Shown in pieces: positions 6,286 to 14,775 of a DNA stretch of 55,616 nt. Where the stretch lies: IMG/VR virus record IMGVR_UViG_3300028045_000018, positions 1 through 55,616 of that record. The stretch is one strand, 5' to 3'. Positions within the stretch are counted from its first letter, which is position 1; each line of letters starts with the position of its first letter. The position numbers were made by a program, and so were the translations under genes. The notes under the pieces are model-generated. The model ran no database searches. It was not told the DNA's origin and saw only the letters and a program-made list of their open reading frames with translations. The stretch is from a virus.

Positions 6286-6789
6286 ATGTTTACATACATT
6301 AAAATGTCGGCTGAAGAGTTTAATGACAAGCTATCTGAAGGTCAAGATTTTTCTATCGTAGTTCCTCAAGATGATTTTGAAATAAGTTTATTACATAAAG
6401 TTTTGATTGACGAATTACATCTTATGTTTGAAGGCAAGATAACAGCTTACGATAAATTTGATACGTTGTGTAATTATATATACTATGATGGTAATGGAAG
6501 ATTTTTCTTTGACTTATCAGAAGATCCGAAATGTTCTAATGATAAAATCGCGTTTTATATTGCTGTTTACGGTTCGAGTGAGTTAGAATTTGATGAAGAG
6601 GGTGAGTTTATTGATCCTCCTCCTGAAGATATGAATCTAGTTTCCTACGATGTCATGGAAGACGATGTTCTAAGTACAGAAGATAGAGAATATAGTTTTG
6701 AGATTTACTCTCATCATAAAGGTTTAATGAAAATAGATTTGCGTGAAGCCATTGGCATGATGATGAGTAATACTATAAAGAAGATATAA
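6286..6789 (+). CDS. Hypothetical acidic protein, 167 aa
   Basis: A strong GGAGAGG site 6 nt before ATG 6286. The protein is acidic with a DEEGEFIDPPPEDM segment and no signal peptide, membrane segment or motif I recognise. It is 53 nt downstream of the sigma genes and 3 nt upstream of a membrane protein, probably in the same operon. Confidence 0.6.
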   Translation: MFTYIKMSAEEFNDKLSEGQDFSIVVPQDDFEISLLHKVLIDELHLMFEGKITAYDKFDTLCNYIYYDGNGRFFFDLSEDPKCSNDKIAFYIAVYGSSELEFDEEGEFIDPPPEDMNLVSYDVMEDDVLSTEDREYSFEIYSHHKGLMKIDLREAIGMMMSNTIKKI

Positions 6790-6792
6790 AAT

Positions 6793-7020
6793 ATGAGTTT
6801 TTTAATTTATTTGTTGTTATATTTGCTTAGCGGTTGTTTGGGGGTTTCTATTGTTAGATTTTTTTATTGGGTATATGGATGTCCATGGGAAGAAGACAAA
6901 AAGTGTTTCCTTTGGACTGGTTTGACTTTGGGATGGTTTGCTTTAATCGGTTTTAGTCTTTGGATTGGTTGTATTTTGATTAACGAGCTTTTAAGAAAGG
7001 TTCATTTAAATATTTTTTGA
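6793..7020 (+). CDS. Small membrane protein, two TM segments, 75 aa
   Basis: Two hydrophobic helices: residues ~3-24 (FLIYLLLYLLSGCLGVSIVR) and ~39-65 (LWTGLTLGWFALIGFSLWIG), joined by a short loop with CPWEEDKKC. A hairpin topology is likely. No family is recognised. The TGA stop is 1 nt before a tRNA-Arg gene, so the tRNA must be processed from the same transcript or from its own promoter. Confidence 0.55.
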   Translation: MSFLIYLLLYLLSGCLGVSIVRFFYWVYGCPWEEDKKCFLWTGLTLGWFALIGFSLWIGCILINELLRKVHLNIF

Positions 7021-7021
7021 C

Positions 7022-7096
7022 GCTCCTGTAGCTTAAATGGATAAGCTTTCGTTTTCGAAACGAAATTAAATGTGGGTTCGAGTCCTATCAGGAGTA
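7022..7096 (+). tRNA. tRNA-Arg(UCG)
   Basis: Acceptor GCTCCTG/CAGGAGT with a G-T at 1-72, D-arm GCTT/AAGC, anticodon stem TTCGT/ACGAA with loop TTTCGAA, T-arm GTGGG-TTCGAGT-CCTAT, discriminator A. Confidence 0.9.
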
Positions 7097-7141
7097 TTTG
7101 TCGGTTCTATTTAGAATAATTTTATTGGCGGGTAAAAATTA

Positions 7142-8080
7142 ATGGCAGACTCTAAAGAGTATCAATTTAGAAATGTTCAGAGGTATGTTGTTCCTGCTCC
7201 GATCCCTCATATTATTACTGAAAAAGATTTACCTAAAAATCACAAAATACTTATTGTTTTACCGCATGGTGATGATGGCAGATACTTTGGATCATCTCTA
7301 TCTTTTTTGAACAAAACGAATGACGTAAAAATAGTTGTTATGTCGCCTGGGCATCATGGAGTAGAAACAAACATTTCTAAAACCAAAAAGATGCGACAGA
7401 GATGGGATGAAACTGTTGCATGGGCTAAAATGCTTGGATACGAAATAGAACAATTAGTTGATTTTAGAGCCGATAAGACATATAAAAAAGAAGTCATTGA
7501 TAACGTTGATATGCAAAAGCTTCATTGGTTCATGGAATATGAAAAACCATCTTTAATTTTCCTTCCTCATATCAGTGATACTGCTCATGCTATAAATTTC
7601 AATAGTAGAACTATGGTTATTCGAGCTTTGTCATGTTGGATAACTGATAGACACAGACGAAGTTCTCGTGATAAGAAATCGATCTTTATTGCGGAATACC
7701 CTACAAATCATGTTCCTATCCTTCCTCCTTCAGACAAAAACTTTATTGTGATGTTCACAGATCCTTCAATCGCAGAAATTAAACATCAAGCCAACAAGTG
7801 TCATGTTAGTCAAAAAGATACTGGATTTGAGATGACAGAAAGAATGGTTGAAGCGATAGAAACCGTAACAGAAGCAGAAGATATATATCAAGCGAATAAA
7901 CGAAGAAAACATGCAAGACTTTTATCTGGTGTTGACATAGATTCTAACACATCAAGAGGAGAGCAGTTTGGCATAACTAAAATTTCAATTAAAGTAATGC
8001 GATCCGTACCCTTTATCGTAGAGGAAAGATTAAAATTTCCTCTTAGCAAATCCGACAAAAATAGATGGAATAACGTTTAG
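7142..8080 (+). CDS. PIG-L / LmbE-type deacetylase, 312 aa
   Basis: LIVLPHGDDG at 38-46 corresponds to the zinc-binding PHPDDE loop of the PIG-L family (N-acetylglucosaminyl deacetylases), and LPHISDTAH at 141-149 to the second His motif. RQRWDETVAWAKMLG matches the family helix after strand 3. The expected PxDDE is altered to GDDG, so the metal site or substrate may differ. Genes of this family deacetylate GlcNAc-linked substrates. Next to a sugar epimerase 10 nt downstream, a role in a nucleotide-sugar or surface glycan is likely. The stop is TAG, with TAA two codons on. Confidence 0.75.
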   Translation: MADSKEYQFRNVQRYVVPAPIPHIITEKDLPKNHKILIVLPHGDDGRYFGSSLSFLNKTNDVKIVVMSPGHHGVETNISKTKKMRQRWDETVAWAKMLGYEIEQLVDFRADKTYKKEVIDNVDMQKLHWFMEYEKPSLIFLPHISDTAHAINFNSRTMVIRALSCWITDRHRRSSRDKKSIFIAEYPTNHVPILPPSDKNFIVMFTDPSIAEIKHQANKCHVSQKDTGFEMTERMVEAIETVTEAEDIYQANKRRKHARLLSGVDIDSNTSRGEQFGITKISIKVMRSVPFIVEERLKFPLSKSDKNRWNNV

Positions 8081-8090
8081 GAAGAATAAG

Positions 8091-9047
8091 ATGAAAATAT
8101 TAGTAACTGGAGCAGCGGGTTTTATTGGCTCACATCTTTCTACAAGTTTAGTAGCTGAAGGAATTGAAGTAGTTGGGATTGATAATTTTGATCCGTTTTA
8201 CAGTAGAAAAGAAAAAGAAGCTAACATACAAGATCTTTTAGAAGCTGACAATTTTGAATTTGTCGAAACCAACATTTGTTGCCGAGGTCGTGCTGGATGT
8301 TGTGGAGTTTTTGGATCAACAGAGTTTGATGCAATCGTTCATTTAGCAGCTAAAGCCGGTGTTCGTCCAAGTATACAAGATCCTAGAGGTTATGTTGAAA
8401 CAAATATTCATGGCACAATCAATCTTTTAGAATCAGCTATTACTCAAAAAAAAGTTCCTAAATTTATATTCGCATCTAGTTCAAGTGTTTATGGGAACAA
8501 TCGTAAAGTTCCGTTTAGCGAGGATGATATAGTAGACTTTCCAATAAGTCCATACGCTGCGACTAAAAAAGCTGGGGAATTGATATGTCATACATATCAT
8601 CATCTTTATCAGATGCCTGTAACTTGTTTGCGTTTCTTTACTGTCTATGGACCTAAACAACGACCTGATTTAGCTATTAATAAATTTGCTAAATTGCTAT
8701 TAGCTAGACAATCTATAGAAAGATTTGGGGATGGGCATTCTAGTCGTGACTATACTTATATAGATGATATAGTTGATGGAATCAAATCCGCAATTGATAT
8801 GTGTAATGAATATCAAATAATTAATCTTGGTTCTAAAAATCCAATAACTTTAAATGATATGATTGAGACGATCAGTCAAGTTGTTGGACATCCTACTGTT
8901 ATATTAGATAGACCTATGCAACCAGGCGACGTAGACATTACATATGCTGACATTAGCAAGGCAGAACGATTACTTGGTTATCAGCCAAAAACATCATTTC
9001 TTCAAGGTGTAACCAATCAAGTAGAATGGCTAAAAAAGAATAAATAA
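8091..9047 (+). CDS. NAD-dependent epimerase, UDP-glucuronate 4-epimerase-like
   Basis: An extended short-chain dehydrogenase, 318 aa. GAAGFIG at 7-13 binds NAD, and SSSVYG plus the catalytic YAATK pair (Y155, K159) follow. The GPKQRPDLAI block near residue 187 is characteristic of the UDP-glucuronate/UDP-galactose 4-epimerase branch. A Cys/Gly-rich insert (CCRGRAGCCG, ~64-72) is unusual. It interconverts C4 of a UDP-sugar and could feed the glycosyltransferases at 27685-38090. It forms a pair with the deacetylase upstream. Confidence 0.88.
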   Translation: MKILVTGAAGFIGSHLSTSLVAEGIEVVGIDNFDPFYSRKEKEANIQDLLEADNFEFVETNICCRGRAGCCGVFGSTEFDAIVHLAAKAGVRPSIQDPRGYVETNIHGTINLLESAITQKKVPKFIFASSSSVYGNNRKVPFSEDDIVDFPISPYAATKKAGELICHTYHHLYQMPVTCLRFFTVYGPKQRPDLAINKFAKLLLARQSIERFGDGHSSRDYTYIDDIVDGIKSAIDMCNEYQIINLGSKNPITLNDMIETISQVVGHPTVILDRPMQPGDVDITYADISKAERLLGYQPKTSFLQGVTNQVEWLKKNK

Positions 9048-9054
9048 TTGGTAA

Positions 9055-9077
9055 TGTGACAACAAAAATGGTATAAT
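9055..9077 (+). promoter_or_regulatory. Promoter, TGTG-N13-TATAAT class, leaderless
   Basis: TGTG 9055-9058, 13 nt, TATAAT 9072-9077 with TGG ahead of it. The ATG at 9084 begins 6 nt after the hexamer, where transcription should start. Confidence 0.82.
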
Positions 9078-9083
9078 GCCTTG

Positions 9084-9452
9084 ATGAAATCAGGAATGTT
9101 AGGACTTACAGTATTGACTTTGGCTCTTATCGCTTTTGTTGCTTCTGCGGCATTCGAAATCAATATTAAGACTAAAAAAACGGCAAAAATACAAAGGAAA
9201 AGTTATGGATTCATCGAATTAAAGGTAGACAAAATACATACGAATAAGGGATTACTTGTCTTAAAAGGGAAAGAACAAGATTACCATATAAACCCTCAAC
9301 GTATTCATACAATAGTAAGCTATAAAACCGAAGATGGAAAGAATAAAAAAGGCGTAGAAATAGGAATTTCAAATACGTCTGGTTTTATAATAACAAACAT
9401 TGACATTGATTCAGTTTTAAAGAATTATGAACAATGTCAAAACATTAAATAA
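9084..9452 (+). CDS. Membrane-anchored protein, leaderless, 122 aa
   Basis: An N-terminal hydrophobic helix (GLTVLTLALIAFVASAAF, ~5-23) followed by a basic, soluble, beta-rich-looking domain. This fits a type II membrane anchor or uncleaved signal. No lipobox. ATG 9084 is at the predicted +1 of the promoter just upstream and has no Shine-Dalgarno, so the mRNA is probably leaderless. A TTG at 9081 would fall upstream of +1. No family is recognised. Confidence 0.65.
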   Translation: MKSGMLGLTVLTLALIAFVASAAFEINIKTKKTAKIQRKSYGFIELKVDKIHTNKGLLVLKGKEQDYHINPQRIHTIVSYKTEDGKNKKGVEIGISNTSGFIITNIDIDSVLKNYEQCQNIK

Positions 9453-9462
9453 AGAGAGAACG

Positions 9463-10005
9463 ATGTCAATAAAGCCTAAAAATGGTGATAAGACCTCTAC
9501 CAAAACTGTCGATGTTGAGGTTGTTAATACGTTAGATGATAGTCGTAGAAAGCATCTTAGTGCTTTAATTAGGCATATTAAGTTGGTTCAAGATGCTGCT
9601 CAACTTATGGGCGAACGCTTAATAGAGGCTGGCGACCCAGAATTTGCCGTAATTCTTATTGCTAATAGTTTGTGCCATGATAAATCCAAATTTCATGGTA
9701 TAGAATGGAATCATTTAGTAAGAGAAGAAAACAAAGAATTGCTTCAAAAAGCGTTGGATCAGCATTATTGTACAAATGAGCATCATCCAGAATATTGGGG
9801 AGGTATCGCCGATATGCCTCGTATCTATATAGCTGAAATGGTTTGCGATATTTATGCGAGATCAGCAGAGCAAGGAACTGACCTTAGAGGATGGATTAAA
9901 GATGTTGCAGTTCCCAAGTATAACATGACTGTACGAAGTAAACCATATAGAATAATCAAAGAATTTCTTGATCTATTACTTGAAGAAAGATTCAAAAAGG
10001 TATAG
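9463..10005 (+). CDS. Histidine-rich DUF5662-like protein, 180 aa
   Basis: Conserved-looking His/Asp pattern: HIKLVQDAAQLM, CHDKSKFHGIEW, DQHYCTNEHHPEYWGG and EMVCDIYARSAEQG. It resembles the phage/bacterial family I recall as DUF5662, likely a helical metal-binding domain of HD-like type. The hydrolase activity is inference. I chose ATG 9463 (MSIKPKNGDK) with GAGAG just upstream, rather than an earlier ATG inside the previous gene. The stop is TAG followed by a TGA one codon later. Confidence 0.65.
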   Translation: MSIKPKNGDKTSTKTVDVEVVNTLDDSRRKHLSALIRHIKLVQDAAQLMGERLIEAGDPEFAVILIANSLCHDKSKFHGIEWNHLVREENKELLQKALDQHYCTNEHHPEYWGGIADMPRIYIAEMVCDIYARSAEQGTDLRGWIKDVAVPKYNMTVRSKPYRIIKEFLDLLLEERFKKV

Positions 10006-10007
10006 AA

Positions 10008-10247
10008 ATGAAAAATATAGACGAAGAATTACTTGAATATAAATGTGCTATTTATACAGAAACTTTTTCAGGCGAATTTAAGTATACTGTTTTTAGATAT
10101 GGGAACAATGGAATATCTCAATGGTTTAACGAAGAAATCGGCTTTGTAATGCACACAACAGTTTATATGGACAAATCAAGATCGTGGTACGATAACAGAC
10201 AAAAAGCTTATGACGCTGCAATTAAATGGCTTAAAAAAGAAGATTAA
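10008..10247 (+). CDS. Hypothetical protein, 79 aa
   Basis: A small protein with several Tyr/Trp (YKCAIYTETFSGEFKYTVF, SRSWYDNRQKAYDAAIKWLK). The last part looks like an amphipathic helix. It starts 3 nt after the previous gene and is followed at 2 nt by the ATP-grasp gene. No family is recognised. Confidence 0.55.
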   Translation: MKNIDEELLEYKCAIYTETFSGEFKYTVFRYGNNGISQWFNEEIGFVMHTTVYMDKSRSWYDNRQKAYDAAIKWLKKED

Positions 10248-10248
10248 A

Positions 10249-11091
10249 ATGAATACAAAAGTAACATGGCTTTTAGAAGATGCAGTATTCGAAGAAAACA
10301 TTGACACATTAAAAACCGAATTAACTCGACAGGGGATATCATTTGAGTCGATCAAACACATTCCGCTTGAAAGTGACAAGTATAAAAATCCAAAAGGGGT
10401 TGATAATAACGGTTGTGTTTTGGTTTATGGGAGTCTCAATTTAATGAGACAACTTCTGAGAGAAAAATCTTGGATTCCATGTGGATACTGTACACTCAAA
10501 AACTTTGAATGTTCAAAATATTATACTTACTTTGGCAAATTTTTATTAAACCAAGACTATATGATGATCCCTGCTTTGGAACTATTAAGGCAAAAAGAAT
10601 TTATATACGATAAGATGGGCGTTGATGGATGTATTTTCGTCCGACCAAGTAGCGGGTTTAAAGAGTTTGCTGGTGCGACAGTTCCTTTTGAAGATATGAA
10701 TAAAAATACGTTAGGGTTCGGTTTTTATCATGAAAACCCTGAACTTTTAACTGTTGTGACAACTTCGAAAATCATCACAAAAGAATGGCGATTTGTTGTT
10801 GCTAAAAAGAAAGTAATTACAGGTAGTCAATATAGACTAGGAAAAGACGTAGAACCAGAACTGGTAGAAACAACATGTGAAGCTGCATTATATGCTCAGA
10901 GCATAGTAGACGCAGTAGAATGGGAACCTGACCCAATATATACTTTGGATGTTTGTGAAAGTAATGGCGAATTATTTTTACTTGAATTAAATGGTTTTAG
11001 TACATCAGGATTGTATGACTGCGACTTAGAAATTATTGTACGAGTTGCTTCCAAAATGGCAGAAGAAGATTGGGCAAACACTCATGGATAA
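10249..11091 (+). CDS. ATP-grasp domain protein (R2K-like), 280 aa
   Basis: C-terminal ATP-grasp signatures: ITKEWRFVVAKKKVITGSQY, then YTLDVCE and FLLELNGFSTSGLYDCD, where the acidic and Asn residues would bind Mg-ATP. The N-terminal third has a VLVYGSLNLM pre-ATP-grasp fold strand. It matches phage ATP-grasp proteins of the R2K group (DUF4343-like), proposed peptide or amide ligases. The substrate is unknown. Start ATG 10249 chosen; an upstream frame overlaps the previous gene. Confidence 0.75.
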   Translation: MNTKVTWLLEDAVFEENIDTLKTELTRQGISFESIKHIPLESDKYKNPKGVDNNGCVLVYGSLNLMRQLLREKSWIPCGYCTLKNFECSKYYTYFGKFLLNQDYMMIPALELLRQKEFIYDKMGVDGCIFVRPSSGFKEFAGATVPFEDMNKNTLGFGFYHENPELLTVVTTSKIITKEWRFVVAKKKVITGSQYRLGKDVEPELVETTCEAALYAQSIVDAVEWEPDPIYTLDVCESNGELFLLELNGFSTSGLYDCDLEIIVRVASKMAEEDWANTHG

Positions 11092-11094
11092 ATC

Positions 11095-11364
11095 ATGATT
11101 TGTTCTTTATGCGAATTTGATTGTGAAAGGTATACAGAGCATCATCTTATACCAAAAACGGTCCATTCGAATAAGTGGTTTAAGAAACGATATACTAGAG
11201 AGCAGATGAGCGAGACGACACCTGTTTGTAGGGAATGTCATCACGCAATACATGATTTGATTCCTAGCGAAAAAGACCTTGGTCGTAAGTACAATAGTAT
11301 ACAAGACCTTAAGTCAAACGCTAAAATTAAAAAATATTTAAAGTGGATGAAAAGAAAATCATAG
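11095..11364 (+). CDS. HNH-type nuclease, 89 aa
   Basis: CSLCEFDC near the N-terminus, then EHHLIPK (HNH first His) and CRECHHAIH. Two CxxC pairs bind structural zinc around a beta-beta-alpha metal nuclease core. The size is typical of small phage HNH proteins. It may be a free-standing homing nuclease or a DNA-processing enzyme. The stop is TAG, and readthrough there would run 46 codons in a frame overlapping the next gene. Confidence 0.75.
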   Translation: MICSLCEFDCERYTEHHLIPKTVHSNKWFKKRYTREQMSETTPVCRECHHAIHDLIPSEKDLGRKYNSIQDLKSNAKIKKYLKWMKRKS

Positions 11365-11368
11365 AAAA

Positions 11369-11605
11369 ATGACGAAACAAACATATACACAAACAATGGA
11401 CATGGCTATGGCAAAGAATCTAGGATCTATAAAAAGAGATGGGTTGAAAATCTTTCTCCATTCTGGAGAAGAGATATTCGTATGCTTTGCCTCAAAGAAA
11501 ACTGTTTATGTCAGCGATCCTAAAGACGTAGAAGAATTAGGTCGTTGGTTAGTTAAAGCAGCTAGTGCCATGAAAAAAGAGAAAAGGATAAAAAACAAAA
11601 AATGA
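11369..11605 (+). CDS. Hypothetical protein, 78 aa
   Basis: Small and basic at the C-terminus (KKEKRIKNKK), with a central strand-rich LKIFLHSGEEIFVCFASKKTVYV. The TGA stop overlaps the next gene's ATG. No family is recognised. Confidence 0.55.
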   Translation: MTKQTYTQTMDMAMAKNLGSIKRDGLKIFLHSGEEIFVCFASKKTVYVSDPKDVEELGRWLVKAASAMKKEKRIKNKK

Positions 11606-12396
11606 AAACATTTGAATCTATATTTACAACAGAGAACGCTGCAAAAGTCGCACAATCTATACTTAAGAGCATGGACGATGAAGAAACAATAGTAGACTAT
11701 GATTTCCGCTTCCAACAAGGCGAGTTTGTCAGCGACGATATAAATACTTGGATTAAGTTTGATACTGATAAGTATCCTCTATTACAAGCGATGCTTGAGA
11801 CTCTTATGGACGAAGAGATAGAACCTACAAAAGAAAGAGTTGATTTATTTACTAAATTTAGAGAAGAGATTTGTGGTTTTTTAGCTGGAGAACTCAAAGC
11901 TCAAGTTTCTAACAAATTGAGAGAATGTGTCTTCGGAGGTAAGATAGACGCGGATATGTGTCCTATCAAAAAAATCAAAGTTATTAGTTTCGATTTGGCA
12001 GATGTCCCTGATAGTGCTAAATATCTTTTAGTTGTTAAAAAAGAACAGCCTAAAGACAATATTGCTCCGTCTGTTTCTAAAGATCTTTATGATTACCTAC
12101 ATACTCTTGATGATGAACAAGATTTTGTTTATACTGTCGAAGATGAAAATGGTGAGACTGTAGAAACAAACGTACCAGAAGATAACGAAAAAATGACTAA
12201 AGAAGAGATAGAACAAAAATTAAATGATTTTATCTCAGAAAAACGAGATTGTGACTCAAAATTCAAGTATATTAAAGAGGTTAAATTAAAGAAGGCATTC
12301 TTCGAATGTCAGGTCGAGTTATTCGCGGATTATACCATGCTAAAGCCAGAAGATATAAATACTTCTGGCGGAATCGAAAATATCCCCGATTTTTAA
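11602..12396 (+). CDS. Hypothetical acidic protein, 264 aa
   Basis: Overlaps the preceding gene by ATGA. Strongly acidic, with segments such as VDYDFRFQQGEFV, a central KYLLVVKKEQPKDN and an EDNEKMTKEEIEQKLNDF linker. No signal peptide, zinc site or catalytic motif is visible. It could be a structural or regulatory protein. No family is recognised. Confidence 0.6.
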   Translation: MKTFESIFTTENAAKVAQSILKSMDDEETIVDYDFRFQQGEFVSDDINTWIKFDTDKYPLLQAMLETLMDEEIEPTKERVDLFTKFREEICGFLAGELKAQVSNKLRECVFGGKIDADMCPIKKIKVISFDLADVPDSAKYLLVVKKEQPKDNIAPSVSKDLYDYLHTLDDEQDFVYTVEDENGETVETNVPEDNEKMTKEEIEQKLNDFISEKRDCDSKFKYIKEVKLKKAFFECQVELFADYTMLKPEDINTSGGIENIPDF

Positions 12397-12427
12397 ACAA
12401 TTTACAATAGATGCAGAAAGGTAAACG

Positions 12428-12868
12428 ATGAAAATAAGAAATGGATTTGTAAGCAACAGTTCTAGTAGCTCTTTTTGTATTATGGGAGTTACTACATCAG
12501 AAAGCGAACTATTGCCGTTATATTTGAAAGCGATGGGCAAAGATGCTTCTGCCACTATCGAACCAGGTTGTAGTTGCGACATAGATAGAGATGCTATGAA
12601 GGAGCAAGGTTATAGCTTCTGTCCTAAATGTCAGAGCAAACTTTTTGTTGAAATAGAACCAGACGAAGAGTTATACGAAATGTGCGAAGCATTAGATCTA
12701 GACTACGCTTCCGAAGAATACGGAGACGCTTATGTTGGTATCAGTCTAAAATCAGGCAAAAACGTAGAAGGCGTAATCGAAGAACTTAGAAAAGCAGAAA
12801 AGAAATTGAAAGAACTATTTGGTGATGATGCAGACATCAGGGTACATTCTGGTGTTACATACGGATAA
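12428..12868 (+). CDS. GFVSNSSSSSF-leader protein with zinc ribbon, 146 aa
   Basis: Begins MKIRNGFVSNSSSSSF, the same N-terminus as the eight-gene array at 39361-42691, but stands 27 kb away. The body has CSCDIDRD...FCPKCQ, a likely zinc ribbon, then an acidic helical tail. Its separation from the radical SAM gene shows that the leader is not restricted to that cluster. GAAAGG lies 8-13 nt upstream of the start. Confidence 0.75.
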   Translation: MKIRNGFVSNSSSSSFCIMGVTTSESELLPLYLKAMGKDASATIEPGCSCDIDRDAMKEQGYSFCPKCQSKLFVEIEPDEELYEMCEALDLDYASEEYGDAYVGISLKSGKNVEGVIEELRKAEKKLKELFGDDADIRVHSGVTYG

Positions 12869-12885
12869 ACTAGAGGAAGAATAAG

Positions 12886-13938
12886 ATGTCTATTTTAATT
12901 GTAAAAGTTTGTAAAATCAAAGAAGTCAAACCATTAACGAATGCCGACAAATTAGAGCTTTGTGTGGTAAACGGATGGCAATGTGTAATTCCTAAAGGGA
13001 AATATCAAACGAATGATTTGATCGTTTATTTCCCTCCTGATACTGCACTCCCAGAGACAGTAACAGACGAGATGGGGGTCTCAAATTATTGTCAAAGAAC
13101 AGATCAAGGAATGCGTATTCGTCAAGTTAGACTTCGTGGAGAACCTTCTTTCGGATTGATCGTTGATCTTCCAGACAACGTTGATTGGAAAGAAGGAGAT
13201 GCTGTTGACGAGCATTACGATGCTAAGAAATATGAGCCTCCCGTTAAAGGTCATGGTGGAGACATTCTTGGAACCAATCATGCTTTGTTTGACAAGTTCA
13301 CTGATATCCAAAATCTTCGAAACTTCGTTGATGTTTTCGAGGACGGAGAGGATATCGTTGCCACTGAGAAGTTGCATGGAACACAAGTTAGAGGTTGCAT
13401 GATCCAAGATGAGAGCGAGGGAGAGTTACTTTTCTTCGGCTCTAAACAGCATCCTCGTAAAAGACCTGAGACTGATACAGAAATGAAGTCTCATTTGTAT
13501 TGGCTCCCTTATAGCTATCAAAGCGTAAAGGATATGTTTGAAGGTCTTAAAAAAGATCACAAAGTTATCGAGATTTACGGCGAGACATATGGAAGAGTTC
13601 AGTCTCTTAGATACGGTATCAATGGACTTGCTTTTCGTTGTTTTGGTTTAAAGCTTGATGGAAGATATGTTGACTTTGATGATAGAGTCAGCATTTGTGA
13701 GAAGTATGGCGTTCCAATGGTTCCTGTGCTTTACAGAGGACCGTACAGCCTCGAAAAGATCAAAGAGGTTAGCGAAGGTAACACTACAGTCGCTGATATC
13801 GATCAGATTCGAGAAGGAACGGTTGTACAACCTGTCAAAGAGCGAACTCATCCTTCTATTGGAAGGTGTATCTTAAAATATGTGTCTGATACATATCTGA
13901 TGGGCAAACATGCAGAAAGGGACACTACCGATGCTTGA
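12886..13938 (+). CDS. RNA ligase, DraRnl (Rnl5)-like, 350 aa
   Basis: An N-terminal OB-like domain (about 1-110) precedes a nucleotidyltransferase core. Motif I is EKLHGT (Lys162, the adenylated residue), EIYGE near 229-233 fits motif III, REGTVV (309-314) is motif IV, and ILKYVSDTYL (Lys331) is motif V. The OB-first layout matches the Deinococcus DRB0094 family, which seals 3'-OH/5'-phosphate RNA breaks, preferably in duplex context. KptA lies 840 nt downstream and two tRNA genes in this genome have anticodon-loop inserts, so repair or joining of tRNA halves is the natural hypothesis. It is not proven by sequence. Confidence 0.85.
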   Translation: MSILIVKVCKIKEVKPLTNADKLELCVVNGWQCVIPKGKYQTNDLIVYFPPDTALPETVTDEMGVSNYCQRTDQGMRIRQVRLRGEPSFGLIVDLPDNVDWKEGDAVDEHYDAKKYEPPVKGHGGDILGTNHALFDKFTDIQNLRNFVDVFEDGEDIVATEKLHGTQVRGCMIQDESEGELLFFGSKQHPRKRPETDTEMKSHLYWLPYSYQSVKDMFEGLKKDHKVIEIYGETYGRVQSLRYGINGLAFRCFGLKLDGRYVDFDDRVSICEKYGVPMVPVLYRGPYSLEKIKEVSEGNTTVADIDQIREGTVVQPVKERTHPSIGRCILKYVSDTYLMGKHAERDTTDA

Positions 13939-14566
13939 TCATGAAAAAGCTGATAAAGCTTGTAAAAAAATTAGGTCTAGTCTCCGTCGATGTAGTAACT
14001 CGTTATGGGAAGTAGAAAAGTTCGAAGTAACGAATAATGATAGTGAATCCTATAACTCTCATGAAGTTATAAGTGGGCTACAAGGAGGTTCTGTTCGTTG
14101 TGTTGAACCTGGGACATATACTAGACTTATTAGATTGCCCAATACGACTGTAATGAGTGATACCCCTGCTGAAACCTCAGACCTTTTCTCCTTGGCTCAA
14201 AACGCAAGGGGAAAAGTTCTGATAGCAGGATTGGGTCTTGGCATCGCTATCGACCTTATCATGCAAGATAAAGAAGTTGAACATGTAACTGTTATTGAAA
14301 TTTCCCAAGAGATTATCGATCTTGTTGGTGATCATTTTAAAGACAAATATAAAGATAGACTTACAATTATCAATGCCGACATATTAGAATGGAAAGCCCC
14401 TAAAGATGCTTACTATGACTATTGTTGGTTTGACATTTGGGATAATATCTGCACAGACAACTTGAAAGATATGACAAAACTTAAACGAAAATATGCAAAG
14501 AAAGCGGAGCGTAAAGGTTTTTGGGCAGAAGTTGAATGTCTAAGAGCTAAACGCAGATGGGGCTAA
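13931..14566 (+). CDS. Class I methyltransferase / spermidine-synthase-like fold, 211 aa
   Basis: VLIAGLGLGIAIDLIM is a glycine-rich SAM-binding motif I, VTVIEISQEIIDLV is motif II with the acidic ribose ligand, and YYDYCWFDIWD corresponds to the later acidic strand. The combination IE.S.EII.LV resembles spermine/spermidine synthase-fold enzymes. The substrate is unknown. I chose ATG 13931, which overlaps the RNA ligase end by 8 nt with AAAGGG upstream. The coupling to the ligase hints at an RNA-related role, but this is inference. Confidence 0.7.
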   Translation: MLDHEKADKACKKIRSSLRRCSNSLWEVEKFEVTNNDSESYNSHEVISGLQGGSVRCVEPGTYTRLIRLPNTTVMSDTPAETSDLFSLAQNARGKVLIAGLGLGIAIDLIMQDKEVEHVTVIEISQEIIDLVGDHFKDKYKDRLTIINADILEWKAPKDAYYDYCWFDIWDNICTDNLKDMTKLKRKYAKKAERKGFWAEVECLRAKRRWG

Positions 14567-14567
14567 A

Positions 14568-14774
14568 ATGAAAATGATAATGAGAATAAACGCTCTTGCA
14601 GTCATAAAGTCTTTTAAAAATGTAACTCCCATATCTAGCTGTTGGAACGAAAAAAAATATAGTCCTCATTCTGTCATAAATAATTGGGTAAATACTCATT
14701 CTTCGTGTCGTTTTTGGTGGGACAATAATTCTCTAACCAGGCTTGCAACATATCATTCTATATGTTTTAAATAA
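14568..14774 (+). CDS. Small MKMIMR-family protein, 68 aa
   Basis: Begins MKMIMRINALAVIK, and its first 18 nt are identical to those of the gene at 3622, 11 kb away. The rest (Ser, Asn and Trp rich, CRFWWDNNS) differs. It sits between the methyltransferase and KptA, its TAA ending 1 nt before the KptA ATG. No family is recognised. Confidence 0.55.
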   Translation: MKMIMRINALAVIKSFKNVTPISSCWNEKKYSPHSVINNWVNTHSSCRFWWDNNSLTRLATYHSICFK

Positions 14775-14775
14775 A

